Origin: DASWID01 sp049682815
GTDB lineage: Bacteria > Desulfobacterota_D > UBA1144 > Nemesobacterales > CSP1-2
Reading direction: 5' to 3'
Assembly: GCA_049682815.1 (NCBI GenBank)
Contig: JBAUII010000079.1
Location: 34,895-98,894, forward strand
Length of the DNA: 64,000 nt
Shown: positions 9,125-18,567 of the stretch, one piece after another
Numbering within the stretch: position 1 is the stretch's first letter
Layout: the number at the start of each line of letters is the position of its first letter
Position numbers and translations under genes: made by a program
Notes under the pieces: generated by a model
Told to the model about the DNA's origin: nothing
The model's database searches: none
Seen by the model: the letters and a program-made list of their open reading frames with translations, nothing else

Positions 9125-9620
9125 TAGTACGCCCCCTTTTGAAAAATTATTGATGAGCTTCATCTTACAACATATTGCCTGCTTATTGAAGATAGATACT
9201 AAGTTTTTTCAGAGTAGTTGCGGTAAGCGAACTGATAACACCAGATCCCAACCACGATTTTTTCTGCAAAACGGATGTTATGTCTAATTATGACTCAATA
9301 GACCGCTTAATTATCTGTATGAAGTCCGTCTTTAAACCAAACAAGGGATAGACGGGACATTCTTGTCCCGCATTCTAATCCAATGAATTTTCCTAAAAAC
9401 AGGGTTCGAAAACCCCGGCTATCCAGCGCTGGGGGAATTCTAAGTTGTTTCATAGTAATAATATCTTTTATTAAACTGAAGACTTGATGTAATCTGCTTA
9501 ATTTATGACAAAAGTGTCACCGGTAATTTATTCGGATTCATTAAAAATTGTCCTTGACTTCCACTAGACCGTGATTAATTTCTACCCATAATAAAAAAAC
9601 CAATTTAGGAGGTAGTTAGC
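9125..9620. other. Intergenic region with a small dispersed palindrome
   Basis: About 500 bases between divergent genes, with no gene seen. It holds the palindrome at 9346-9370 (listed separately) and a CCCC...GGGG hairpin near 9414-9436. TTGACT near 9554 with an AT-rich stretch 16-17 bases later may be the hsp20 promoter, but the match is modest. I do not see the CCCATNT box of a sigma-32 promoter at the right distance. Confidence 0.35.
9346..9370 (+). repeat. Dispersed palindromic repeat, copy 1
   Basis: CGGGACA (9353-9359) and TGTCCCG (9364-9370) form a 7-bp stem with a 4-base loop, preceded by GGATAGA. A second copy on the other strand at 49248-49272 matches 23 of 25 bases, and resemblance continues into the left flank. 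This suggests a genome-wide repeat family. Confidence 0.6.
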
Positions 9621-10079
9621 ATGAGATTAGGATTATCCGTTTGGGAACCCTATAAGGGTCTAAATTTATTTAGTGAGACTTTTCAGAAAATATTTGACGA
9701 TACAGCCAAGACTCTTTCGGGATTTGGAATTGAAGATCTCGGCACTGGTAGCTGGGCACCAAGGGTAGATATATATGAGACTAAAGATAGTTATATCGTA
9801 AGTGCCGACCTTCCAGGTATAAAGAAAGAGGACATTGGAATCGATCTCAAAGATAACATACTGACAGTAAGGGGTGAAAAGAAATTTGAAGAGAAGTCTG
9901 ATAAAGACAATTATGTGAGAGTAGAGCGAAAATATGGAAAGTTTGTAAGACGCTTTGGCCTCTCGGATAATGTTGAGGCGGGTAAGATCAAGGCCAGTTA
10001 TAAAGATGGTGTACTGGAGATCAAGATTCCGAAGAGAGAAGAAGCGACAACAAAGCCAGTTAGAGTTGAAGTTAACTAA
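9621..10079 (+). CDS. Hsp20-family small heat-shock chaperone
   Basis: 152 aa. The alpha-crystallin domain runs from about 45 (WAPRVDIYETKDSYIVSADLPG) to 140, with the hallmark YKDGVLEIKIPK near 127-138. The C-terminal VRV resembles the IxI motif that links subunits. It holds unfolded proteins for refolding by DnaK. The ribosome site AGGAGGT lies just before the ATG. It stands alone, with a hairpin downstream. Confidence 0.95.
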   Translation: MRLGLSVWEPYKGLNLFSETFQKIFDDTAKTLSGFGIEDLGTGSWAPRVDIYETKDSYIVSADLPGIKKEDIGIDLKDNILTVRGEKKFEEKSDKDNYVRVERKYGKFVRRFGLSDNVEAGKIKASYKDGVLEIKIPKREEATTKPVRVEVN

Positions 10080-10104
10080 CGCATAATTTAACTCTAAACT
10101 ACAA

Positions 10105-10132
10105 GCTGCCCCGTCTTAATAGACGGGGTAGC
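10105..10132 (+). terminator. Hairpin after hsp20
   Basis: GCTGCCCCGTCT, a TAAT loop, then AGACGGGGTAGC: a 12-bp stem with one G-T pair, 26 bases after the hsp20 stop. It lacks a T-run, so it may protect the 3' end or terminate weakly. Confidence 0.6.
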
Positions 10133-10285
10133 ATAAGCCATATTATTTACCGGTTTGGATTTCGGCTAGTATCTACTATTGAAATAAAAATCGAGCTTGC
10201 TTCTTGTTAAAACGCCTTTTCGGATTTATAATTATTATTTTAATTCCATCAATGTTAAGGGATCAGGGAACGGGGCGAGGAAGAT

Positions 10286-11293
10286 ATGAAGCTAAAAATT
10301 CTCTTCTTTTTATTGTCCATTGTAACGGGATTTTGGGTTAGTTATCCAGCCTATAGCTTTACGACTTCTTTAATGATCACCGCGGTTATAGGTGCCATTA
10401 CACTTGCTGTAATGATCGGGATAGAGCTAGTTATTAAAAATTTCCCAACAAATTCAACTTTAGGATTAGCAATCGGTATCGTAACTGCCTCGCTTACCTT
10501 CTTTGCGATCATAGAGATCATCCAGGCATTGAACATTTCAACGGATATATCAAAGTACATATCTGTGTTCATTTTTATATTACTTTTTTACCTAGGCATA
10601 TCTCAGGGGATAAAAAAAGGCTATGAAGCTGATCGACAGGGAAGAAGGGTTACTGCGAAGAGCGGACCATCGAGCACAAAGATTCTAGACACTAGTGCTA
10701 TCATCGACGGAAGAATCGCAGATGTGGCTGAAGCCGGGTTTATCGATGGGGTTCTGATAGTGCCAAAATTCATAATAAAAGAACTCCAGTACATAGCTGA
10801 TTCCACTGATCCTATCAAACGCGTCAGAGGCAGGCGAGGGCTCGATGTTCTTAAAAGGATGCAGCAAGAGATTCCAAACGTTGTCATAAAGATAACAAGC
10901 CACGATTTTCCGAAAATTAATGAAGCTGATTTAAAACTCGTTGAACTCGCTAAGAGGTTAAAAGGGGTAATAGTCACTAATGATTATAATCTCAATAAGG
11001 TTGCTGGACTTCATGGGGTAAAGGTGCTTAACCTCAATCAGTTATCCAGTGCCCTCAAGCCAGTGGTACTACCTGGAGAGGCTCTGAGGATAAGTGTTGT
11101 CAAGGAAGGAAAGGAGGAAAATCAAGGTATAGGTTATCTTGAAGATGGAACTATGGTTGTCGTTGACGATGGTAAGAGATACGTAGGTAAAGATATAGAG
11201 GTTTCTGTTACCAGCGTTCTTCAGACCCCTACAGGACGTATGATATTCTCGAAGGTTATTGAACGAGGTATGGTCTCTGGATTAAAAGCCTGA
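10286..11293 (+). CDS. PIN/TRAM-domain membrane protein (YacL-like)
   Basis: 335 aa. Four hydrophobic segments fill residues 1-112. A PIN nuclease domain follows (KILDTSAIIDGRIADV at about 131-146, acidic residues also in the NEADLKLVELAK and VTNDYNL stretches), then a TRAM domain (about 268-330). This is the YacL/PilT-like architecture. PIN domains cut RNA and TRAM binds RNA, so an RNase at the inner membrane face is likely, though the target is unknown. In many bacteria the family sits next to isoprenoid genes such as ispD/ispF, as here. Confidence 0.88.
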   Translation: MKLKILFFLLSIVTGFWVSYPAYSFTTSLMITAVIGAITLAVMIGIELVIKNFPTNSTLGLAIGIVTASLTFFAIIEIIQALNISTDISKYISVFIFILLFYLGISQGIKKGYEADRQGRRVTAKSGPSSTKILDTSAIIDGRIADVAEAGFIDGVLIVPKFIIKELQYIADSTDPIKRVRGRRGLDVLKRMQQEIPNVVIKITSHDFPKINEADLKLVELAKRLKGVIVTNDYNLNKVAGLHGVKVLNLNQLSSALKPVVLPGEALRISVVKEGKEENQGIGYLEDGTMVVVDDGKRYVGKDIEVSVTSVLQTPTGRMIFSKVIERGMVSGLKA

Positions 11294-11556
11294 ACTAGCT
11301 CTAATCATTTCACTTTCCTAATTTTCCGAATTGATCGCCAGCATCTAGACAAATTGCCGATCACCCTGGATCGAGCGATTTGTTCGTCGCAAAAACCGGT
11401 CATATTTAATCAAGAAATTAAGAACGTTCGATTGTTGAGTAGAGTAGGGGAGGGAAGAAGTCAGTTCGACAGACGATGACTGATCATATGAAATTAATTG
11501 AAAAAGTTCCCGACTTTAGCAGTATACTTTACATACGTTAACTAGCGAGGTATTCA

Positions 11557-12033
11557 ATGTTTCGTGTAGGTATTGGCTACGACGTGCACAGGTTTTCCGA
11601 GGGAAGGAGACTTATTCTCGGAGGAGTCGAGCTACCCTTTGAGCTGGGACTTCAAGGATACTCCGACGCTGATGTTCTTACTCATTCGATCTGTGATGCT
11701 ATACTTGGTGCACTTGGAGAGCCCGATATAGGAAGTAAATTTCCTGATACTGACCCAAGATACAGGAATATTTCTAGTTTAATTCTGTTAAGGGAAACCG
11801 TCGTATTATCCAAATCCAAGGGTTTCAATATTGAAAATGTAGATAGTGTAGTTGTTTGTGAGAAGCCTAAGATTGGTAATTACGTTGCACAAATCAGAGG
11901 AAAACTATCGACGATTCTCGAGATATCAGAAGATTGCATCGGAGTCAAGGCAACGACTACAGATGGCATCGGTTTTACGGGACGGGTTGAAGGCATTGCT
12001 GCTCATACGGTTGTTCTGATTAAGAAAATTTGA
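11557..12033 (+). CDS. ispF: 2-C-methyl-D-erythritol 2,4-cyclodiphosphate synthase
   Basis: 158 aa, full length. The metal site is Asp9 and His11 (GYDVH) with His43 (LTHSICDA). The conserved CDP-ME-binding and trimer motifs are present, including KATTTDGIGFTGR near the C-terminus. IspF cyclises CDP-ME 2-phosphate in the MEP pathway of isoprenoid synthesis. The ribosome site is CGAGGT. comEC follows after 7 bases. Confidence 0.97.
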   Translation: MFRVGIGYDVHRFSEGRRLILGGVELPFELGLQGYSDADVLTHSICDAILGALGEPDIGSKFPDTDPRYRNISSLILLRETVVLSKSKGFNIENVDSVVVCEKPKIGNYVAQIRGKLSTILEISEDCIGVKATTTDGIGFTGRVEGIAAHTVVLIKKI

Positions 12034-12040
12034 TGTTTAA

Positions 12041-14413
12041 ATGAACTCGATTTTCTTAAAGTATCCTATGCTTCCACCACTGATCGGGTATATAGCAGGG
12101 ATACTTATAGCTGAACATTTGGGCTACGAGTGGATTTTTATCCTTCTTATCTCGCCGATACTCGGGTTGCTGTCATTATTGTGGGAGGATCTTAGATTTC
12201 TCTTGTTTATACCCCTCGGAGTTCTATTTTCAATAAGTCTCACCCTGCCCGAAAATCACATTGCAAACTTTGTCGGAAATGAAATTGACCTTTGGGGAAC
12301 TTTATATAGATCCCCAGAGAGTAGAATTGAGGGTTCAAGGTTGTTTGTTGACGTTGAGGAGATTGTAGTAAAGGGTAAGAAAGAGTCGGCAACAGGAAAG
12401 GTGATCATTAATACTAAACAGAGAATTAGGGGTTTATCTCGAGGGGATAATGTAAGGGTTATAGATACTATTTTAAAGCCGTATAGAACATTTAAGAATC
12501 CCGGGAATTTTGATATCAAGCGTTATTATGAAAGACAGAAGATATATGCCTATGGATTCGTTTCTGGAATGGATTCGATAATTTTATTCGAGCCAAAATT
12601 AACGCCCTTTTACTTTCTTAGGGTAATAGATATGGCCAGAACCAGGTTTGGGTATTTTGTAAAGCACAGGTTTCCTCAATCTGAGGGGGAGATACTGAAC
12701 GCAATTACAGTTGGCGATAAGGGGGGGATGCCAAACCGGCTGAAAGACACTTTCTCAGAAGCTGGTATAGCACATCTTCTCGCTATATCCGGACTCCATG
12801 TAGGGGGTATAGCGCTTGCTTTCTATTTAGCGATAAAATGGCTTCTGAAGAGGTCGGAGTATTTCTTAATTAGGCTGCAGGTCCCTAGGGTTACTGCTGG
12901 ACTAGCCATAATACCTCTATTCATCTACATGGCAGTAGCGGGATTTGCCACTCCCGTAGTAAGAGCATTTTTAATGATCGCGGTTTATCTTATGTCAGTG
13001 GTGCTTGGTAAAGAGGAAAATAAATTAAATACGCTGGGTGCTTCTGCATTTATAATTCTGCTGTGGCAACCATGGGCGCTTTTTCAACTCTCATTTCAAC
13101 TCTCTTTTGCCGCTGTTTTGGGAATTATATTTGTCAATAAGTTTTATCCTTCAAAATTTGGCAGCTTCTCCGAAAAGATAATCTCAAGTGCTAAGATCAC
13201 GATGGGGGCCTCTTTTGCAACTATACCATTAATCGTGAATTCCTTTGGTATTTTATCGTTGATATCACTGCCCGCTAATCTAATATTTGTACCCTTAGTT
13301 GAGTTCTTAATAGTTCCCCTGGGGTTGATCTCGTTTTTGTTGTTCTCTGTAAATGAGTACTTAGCCGTACCGTTTCTCAGTCTCAATGTTTATTTGATTA
13401 GAATTCTTATCTTTGGAATAGAAAAGCTCGTTGAGATACCTTTTTCTTCTCTAACGGTGACATCATTAGGAATTACGGGTTGGCTTCTTTATATATTGAT
13501 AATTTTGGTTATTTGTTTTAAGAAGGTTTTCCCAAATCTCAAATATATTTTGCCACTTTTTATTCTGGGGTTGATTATGGCGATGACTATTAGCACCGTG
13601 AGCGGTTCTAGTAGTGGGTATCTAGAATTAGATTTTTTAGACATTTCAAATAGGAATGTAGCCTTCGTCAGGCTTCCTCAAAAGAAGACAATTCTCTTTG
13701 ATGGTGGTTATTCGCTGTTTGATAGGGGCGGATATATGGAAAGAAGCGTAATTTCCCCATTTCTTCTAAATGCCGATATTAAGACGATCGATTATCTAAT
13801 TTTAACTACGTTGGACAAGGATCATTTAGAGGGTGTCAAATACCTGTTACAGAAGTTTGAGGTTAAAAGACTTTGGACAAATGGAGCGAAGTTGGACGGC
13901 GAGCTCTGGTATTTAGTCAGAAGAAAAAATATAGACTGGAAGAATATAATGGACGAAGTAGAAAATTTTGAAGTAGAGGGCGTCAGGATCGAGTTTTATA
14001 AACCCAGGGGTTATTACGAAATAACGGATTCTTCCAGATCCTATCCGCTCATACTGAACTTGACGTTTGGAAAAATAGACTTCCTGTTGGGAGAGTCCTT
14101 AGGAGACCCGTCTGTGCAAAGGGAGTTAATGGATATTTATCATAATCGGATCCAACCTAAAGTGGTTTATGTTCCTGCATTAAAGAGAAATTCCGAGGTA
14201 ACTAATAATTTTTTGAATACTTTTTCGCCCGATATTTTAATAGTCAACGATACATTGGGTAGTATTGGAAAGTTTTATGAAAGTGGTGATTCAAATTTAA
14301 GTAATCATAAGAAATCGAAATTGATTGAAACCAGAAAGGAGGGGACGGTTGCCATAAGTACCAATGGCATAGATCTCCGAGTTAGGACGTTCACTAATGC
14401 CGATTTGTTGTAA
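12041..14413 (+). CDS. comEC: ComEC/Rec2 DNA-uptake channel
   Basis: 790 aa in the family order: N-terminal helices and a DUF4131/OB-like domain (1-170), the Competence membrane domain (about 205-490, with AHLLAISGLHVGG), and a C-terminal metallo-beta-lactamase-like domain (about 530-790). ComEC carries single-stranded DNA across the inner membrane during transformation. The lactamase metal motif is altered: the usual HxDxDH reads LTTLDKDH, with Thr for the first His. No pilus or DprA genes are in this window. Confidence 0.93.
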   Translation: MNSIFLKYPMLPPLIGYIAGILIAEHLGYEWIFILLISPILGLLSLLWEDLRFLLFIPLGVLFSISLTLPENHIANFVGNEIDLWGTLYRSPESRIEGSRLFVDVEEIVVKGKKESATGKVIINTKQRIRGLSRGDNVRVIDTILKPYRTFKNPGNFDIKRYYERQKIYAYGFVSGMDSIILFEPKLTPFYFLRVIDMARTRFGYFVKHRFPQSEGEILNAITVGDKGGMPNRLKDTFSEAGIAHLLAISGLHVGGIALAFYLAIKWLLKRSEYFLIRLQVPRVTAGLAIIPLFIYMAVAGFATPVVRAFLMIAVYLMSVVLGKEENKLNTLGASAFIILLWQPWALFQLSFQLSFAAVLGIIFVNKFYPSKFGSFSEKIISSAKITMGASFATIPLIVNSFGILSLISLPANLIFVPLVEFLIVPLGLISFLLFSVNEYLAVPFLSLNVYLIRILIFGIEKLVEIPFSSLTVTSLGITGWLLYILIILVICFKKVFPNLKYILPLFILGLIMAMTISTVSGSSSGYLELDFLDISNRNVAFVRLPQKKTILFDGGYSLFDRGGYMERSVISPFLLNADIKTIDYLILTTLDKDHLEGVKYLLQKFEVKRLWTNGAKLDGELWYLVRRKNIDWKNIMDEVENFEVEGVRIEFYKPRGYYEITDSSRSYPLILNLTFGKIDFLLGESLGDPSVQRELMDIYHNRIQPKVVYVPALKRNSEVTNNFLNTFSPDILIVNDTLGSIGKFYESGDSNLSNHKKSKLIETRKEGTVAISTNGIDLRVRTFTNADLL

Positions 14414-14542
14414 ATAGTCCGTAGGCCATATATCCTGTCATGTTTCTAAACTTACTGTGATGGAGTAAAGGCTACGACGCTGATTTCGGTCAAATTAGTA
14501 AGATGTAGTATCCGATTAAACAAATAGATTGCGCCAAGAGTA

Positions 14543-15007
14543 ATGAAAAAGATTGTTTTTAGTTTAATAGTCTTGGTAGTCCTGATTCTCTTTTTTTTCT
14601 TGCCGTCTGGGGACGATACAACAGAGATAGAATCTACGATTGATGAAATTATGATGGCAGGCAGGAAAAAGGACCTAAATGGCGTGATGGACCACTTTTC
14701 CATTCACTATAGAGATGAAAACGGAGCAACCTATCCTGTTGTAAAAAGCATCATTACGAGTTTCTTCTCTAATTATGAAGGGTTTGACTGTGATTATAGC
14801 GACTTAAAGGTTTCGATTAATGATTCGGATGAAGAACAAGCGGCAGTGGCAAGCCTTGATTTTTATGTTATCGGAGTCAAGACTGGCAGGCGATTTCCTA
14901 TAATAGGGAGTGAGTTATCACCTGAGAATATTATTGTTACCCTTGAGAAGACTACCTTAGGTGTCTGGGAGATAAAGGAGATTGAGGGCGTTAGGATCGA
15001 TGAATAG
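14543..15007 (+). CDS. Small membrane-anchored NTF2-like protein
   Basis: 154 aa. An N-terminal hydrophobic segment (about 4-21) is followed by a polar domain with a SnoaL/NTF2-like pattern: an early helix (TTEIESTIDEIMMAGRKKDL), then strands ending in VTLEKTTLGVWEIKEIEG. It probably sits in the periplasm, tethered at its N-terminus. No function can be assigned. It is convergent with the mlaF-like gene. Confidence 0.65.
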   Translation: MKKIVFSLIVLVVLILFFFLPSGDDTTEIESTIDEIMMAGRKKDLNGVMDHFSIHYRDENGATYPVVKSIITSFFSNYEGFDCDYSDLKVSINDSDEEQAAVASLDFYVIGVKTGRRFPIIGSELSPENIIVTLEKTTLGVWEIKEIEGVRIDE

Positions 15008-15043
15008 GCTGCTTTGGTAAAATGATTCGAGGTTCTTGCTGTT

Positions 15044-15796
15044 CTAATCGATGTATTCTAATCTTCCGAGTATAAAATCATTTAGCAGTTCTATGTCGGT
15101 GTTTTGTGCTTCGTTTACGGTACCCTCAAAGATTATCCTTCCGTTGTAGAGGAATGCAATCCTGTCCGAAATTTCAAGTGCGCTCTTCACATCGTGAGTA
15201 ATTATAACCCCGGTGATCCCGAATTTCTCCTGCATGTTTCTTATAAGGTGGTTTATTCTGCTGATATTTGGAGGATCCAGTCCGGTTGTTGGTTCGTCAT
15301 AGAGTAAGATCTTGGGGTTCATGGCCATTGCCCTTGCGAGCCCCACCCTCTTTTTCATACCACCGCTTAGATCTGAAGGCAGTTTATCTTCAATTCCGGG
15401 AAGTCCCACGAGCTCTAAGTTCGTTGAGATAATTTCGTTGATTTCTTCTTCTGAATGGTTATTACCTTCCCTCAGGGGATATGCTATGTTTTCGGCGACC
15501 GTGAGGGAATCGAAAAGTGCAGCGCCTTGGAAGAGCATACCCATTTTTTTTCTGACGTGGACTAATTCACTCTCATCCATTGGGACTATGTTTTCATTTT
15601 CTATAATAACTTCTCCTTCATCTGGCTTAATTAGACCAATGATCTCTTTGATCAAAACACTTTTCCCGGATCCGCTTCCTCCCAGCACCGTAATGTTTTC
15701 TCCCCTCCTTATGGAAAGATTGACGCCAGTGTGTACCTGCTTTGAATCAAATGACTTATGAACGTTTTTTAGCTCTATTATGTAATTTTTATTCAT
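15044..15796 (-). CDS. mlaF: MlaF-type ABC transporter ATPase (phospholipid/cholesterol/toluene type)
   Basis: 250 aa, a complete ABC ATPase: Walker A GGSGSGKS (39-46), signature LSGGMKKR, Walker B ILLYDEPTTGLDP, and a switch His in ITHDVKSA. KKRVGLARAMAMNPKI and the short C-terminus are typical of MlaF/Ttg2A. MlaFEDB moves phospholipid between the two membranes to keep outer-membrane asymmetry. The permease and MCE genes are not adjacent here. Confidence 0.88.
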   Translation of the reverse strand: MNKNYIIELKNVHKSFDSKQVHTGVNLSIRRGENITVLGGSGSGKSVLIKEIIGLIKPDEGEVIIENENIVPMDESELVHVRKKMGMLFQGAALFDSLTVAENIAYPLREGNNHSEEEINEIISTNLELVGLPGIEDKLPSDLSGGMKKRVGLARAMAMNPKILLYDEPTTGLDPPNISRINHLIRNMQEKFGITGVIITHDVKSALEISDRIAFLYNGRIIFEGTVNEAQNTDIELLNDFILGRLEYID

Positions 15797-15945
15797 TGCC
15801 GAGAAATTAGATGTTTTTAGCTTTTCGTGATATCGGTCCTAGATCTATTCTTGTAATAGTAGATGATTATATTGGGATTTTTGTTACCTACATAATAAAT
15901 AACTTGTATATCGTTGTAAAAGTATGATGAAAACATCGGATTATT

Positions 15946-15974
15946 TTGACACTCACAAATTTAAGCGTTAAAAT
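15946..15974 (+). promoter_or_regulatory. Sigma-70 promoter of sodA
   Basis: TTGACA (15946-15951), a 17-base spacer and TAAAAT (15969-15974). The predicted start near 15981 leaves a leader of about 108 bases before sodA, long enough for regulation. The stretch 15797-15945 is AT-rich with no gene seen. Confidence 0.75.
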
Positions 15975-16088
15975 ACCATAAGTTGAACAACACATTAAAC
16001 TATCGAGAAAAAAATCTCTATTAACGATTACGAATTCAAGATTAGTAAGTAATATCATATTATTCAATCGCTAAAAGGAGGGTATTCG

Positions 16089-16700
16089 ATGCCACATGAG
16101 TTACCTCAATTACCATACGGATACGACGCTTTGGAGCCTCACATAGATGCTCGTACAATGGAGATTCATCATACAAAGCATCATCAGGGATATGTGAACA
16201 ACTTAAACGCCGCTGTAGAAAAGCATCCTGAGCTTGATAAAAAAAGTGTTGAAGATTTATTGAAGGATTTAAATTCTATTCCTGAAGACATACGAACTGC
16301 GGTTAGAAACAACGGCGGTGGGCATGCCAATCACTCGATGTTTTGGTCAATAATGAGTCCAGATGGCGGTGGCGAGCCTGAAGCGGAGTTGGCTGATGCT
16401 ATAAATTCGTCCTTTGGTGGTTTCTCAGATTTCAAAGACCAATTCTCAAAGGCAGCAGCGGGTAGGTTTGGAAGTGGATGGGCATGGCTTTGTGTGGATC
16501 GAGGCGGGAAACTGACAATAACTTCTACGCCAAATCAGGATAATCCGGTGTCCGATGGATTAAGGCCAGTTCTAGGTCTCGATGTTTGGGAACATGCTTA
16601 TTATCTTAAATATCAAAACAGGAGAGCAGAATATATTTCGGCATGGTGGAGCGTTGTCAATTGGAAACAGGTGGCAAAGAATTATTCTGCCGTAAAATAG
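16089..16700 (+). CDS. sodA: Superoxide dismutase, Mn type
   Basis: 203 aa. The metal ligands are His27, His82 (GGHANHSMFW), Asp165 and His169 (DVWEHAYYL). Gly77 and Gln150 (NQDNP) are the pattern that marks the Mn rather than Fe form. There is no signal peptide, so it is cytoplasmic. The ribosome site AAAAGGAGGG is strong. It is a single-gene unit behind its own promoter. Confidence 0.96.
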   Translation: MPHELPQLPYGYDALEPHIDARTMEIHHTKHHQGYVNNLNAAVEKHPELDKKSVEDLLKDLNSIPEDIRTAVRNNGGGHANHSMFWSIMSPDGGGEPEAELADAINSSFGGFSDFKDQFSKAAAGRFGSGWAWLCVDRGGKLTITSTPNQDNPVSDGLRPVLGLDVWEHAYYLKYQNRRAEYISAWWSVVNWKQVAKNYSAVK

Positions 16701-17018
16701 GTATTTTGAGTTATACGTCCGATAATCAGCGGTGACCGGAAGGTCTTTGTAATTTGTTGCTTTATGATGATTTGTGAGGTGTATAAATCTCACTTACTGC
16801 TTGTTAATGGATTTAAGTGAATCTTTTGATCCTGTTACACACAAAATCTTAAGCAAGGGCACTTACGTGTCAGATTGAGGTTATTTCAAAAAAAGTGCTG
16901 GTGTGTTTATCCTGGTTCTGTGTAAGATCCCAATTTAAGGTAGTAATCAGGCTAAGCCGCGATACAAGACTTGTTTTAAGTATTTTGTAACCGGAGAAAA
17001 GTACAAGGGTGAATTATA
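16701..17018. other. Intergenic region between sodA and the sigma factor
   Basis: About 318 bases. I see no gene, RNA or well-scoring promoter. AAGGG at 17005-17009 is the ribosome site of the downstream TTG start. Confidence 0.4.
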
Positions 17019-18200
17019 TTGGGAACTAAAAACTTGGATTCCGACGACGCAATTTCATCAGGCAATGATCATTTGGGTTTTACAAATGAATTAGAAGCCT
17101 ATAGGTCTCCAGATTTCAAAGGGAAGTTAATTGATGTTGACGATTCTGAGTCTGAAATTGAATCCAATGACTCCGATTGCTTGGATATCGAGCAGCGCAG
17201 TAGGGTTCCGGATGAACACTATAAACTTATGTATTATTATTTCAGGGATATGGCAAATGAACCCCTGTTAAAACCAAAAGAGGAGATAGAGGTTTCGGCT
17301 AAGATAAAAAGATGTGACCAGAAGTCGAGAGAGATAAAGCTGATTGTTAAGAGGCTTCAGAACAAAATCGAATTAGGGAACAATAAAAGGATTAAGCATC
17401 AGAAATTGAGGCGAAGTGAGCTTTCAAGGAAGATCATAATATTAAATGCCCTTGATAAGGCGTATTCTGAAAAGGCTAGACTTCTTAAATGTAGATTCAT
17501 CAAATCGAACTTGAGATTAGTTGTGGCAATGGCTAAGAGATATATCAGCGTGGGTCTTCCGATTTCGGACCTCATTCAGGAGGGTAATGTCGGGCTGATG
17601 AGGGCTGTGGACCGATTCGATCATACCAAAGGGTTTAAGTTTTCGACATATGCTTCGTGGTGGATCCGTCAAGCTATGTTCAGGTCTTTGCAAGAGCAAA
17701 CCAGGACAATAAAGGTGCCGGCATATTTGTTGGAGCAAACTAATAAGATATTGAGAATAAGTTCAAATCTACGTAAGAAATATGGGAGGAGTCCCACTCC
17801 CGAAGAAATATCTAATGTCTCAAGGGTTTCTGTAGATGTGATAAAGCGTATTTTAAAATCAACTAATGATGCCGTTAGCTTAGATTCACCAATTCTTCGA
17901 GGTGAGAAGACAACTCTCCTCGATTTTATTATCGATGAGGCATCTCCTGCCCCTGAATTTATTAGGACAAAGGTGATGCTTTTTGAAAGGATAAGGCAAG
18001 CCTTAACATTACTTACTCCTAGAGAGGAAGAGATACTCAGGCTGAGATTCGGAATAGACCAAAATACAACTTACACGCTGGATGAAATTGGAAAGATATT
18101 TAATCTTACGCGTGAACGAATTAGGCAGATCGAAAAGGCGGCACTGGCAAAACTATCCGACTCAGACATGGGGGATGTACTTAGAAGTTTTATGAATTAA
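17019..18200 (+). CDS. RNA polymerase sigma-70 family factor (RpoD/RpoS-like)
   Basis: 393 aa from a TTG, with AAGGG 9 bases upstream. It lacks region 1.1 and the long non-conserved insert of large RpoD. Region 1.2 lies at about 68-90, region 2 at about 150-230 (DLIQEGNVGLMRAVDRFD, FSTYASWWIRQ), region 3 at about 240-300 and region 4 at 320-390 (LTPREEEILRLRFG, TLDEIGKIFNLTRERIRQIE). The promoter-recognition helices are those of primary-type sigma factors. A group 2 (stationary-phase or general-stress) role is possible. sodA upstream and tRNA-Met downstream give no clear operon. Confidence 0.88.
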   Translation: MGTKNLDSDDAISSGNDHLGFTNELEAYRSPDFKGKLIDVDDSESEIESNDSDCLDIEQRSRVPDEHYKLMYYYFRDMANEPLLKPKEEIEVSAKIKRCDQKSREIKLIVKRLQNKIELGNNKRIKHQKLRRSELSRKIIILNALDKAYSEKARLLKCRFIKSNLRLVVAMAKRYISVGLPISDLIQEGNVGLMRAVDRFDHTKGFKFSTYASWWIRQAMFRSLQEQTRTIKVPAYLLEQTNKILRISSNLRKKYGRSPTPEEISNVSRVSVDVIKRILKSTNDAVSLDSPILRGEKTTLLDFIIDEASPAPEFIRTKVMLFERIRQALTLLTPREEEILRLRFGIDQNTTYTLDEIGKIFNLTRERIRQIEKAALAKLSDSDMGDVLRSFMN

Positions 18201-18290
18201 TTTTGTGGATTCGATTTCTAAACCTGAGTCAAGTTTTCACACTAAACTGGATTCCTTCTAAAGGCATAGTATATTCAGAAAATTTTTTAC

Positions 18291-18362
18291 TGGCGGCGGG
18301 AGGAATCGAACCTCCGACAAAGGCCTTATGAGAGCCCTGCTCTACCTCTGAGCTACGCCGCC
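18291..18362 (-). tRNA. tRNA-Met (CAT anticodon)
   Basis: 72 bases folding as a full cloverleaf: acceptor GGCGGCG/CGCCGCC, anticodon loop CTCATAA with CAT, and a T-loop TTCGATT on a GGAGG/CCTCC stem. CCA is not encoded. G-C pairing at the acceptor top and a normal D-arm fit elongator tRNA-Met; an Ile2 tRNA with lysidine-modified CAT cannot be excluded by eye. Confidence 0.9.
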
Positions 18363-18532
18363 AAGGTGGACTACGTTTCAGACCAACATGAGTATTGTCA
18401 ATAGTTTTTCGATGCAGGGTTTAATTTTTATATGTCGATTTGGTCAGTATATCATGGCGGGTTCAACTTTCAAGACAAAATTCGGATTTTTGTAACGACT
18501 TAGGGGCATTAGAAGCGAAACAACTTTTCCTC

Positions 18533-18561
18533 TTGATGCGCCAGGTAACTTACTTTATAAT
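18533..18561 (+). promoter_or_regulatory. Sigma-70 promoter of candidate sRNA A
   Basis: TTGATG (18533-18538), a 17-base spacer and a perfect TATAAT (18556-18561), with no open reading frame downstream on this strand. Confidence 0.7.
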
Positions 18562-18567
18562 TGATTT

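Noticed and set aside
9401..9440. GGTTCGAA stretch as a tRNA T-arm
   Set aside because: No acceptor or anticodon stems can be built around it.
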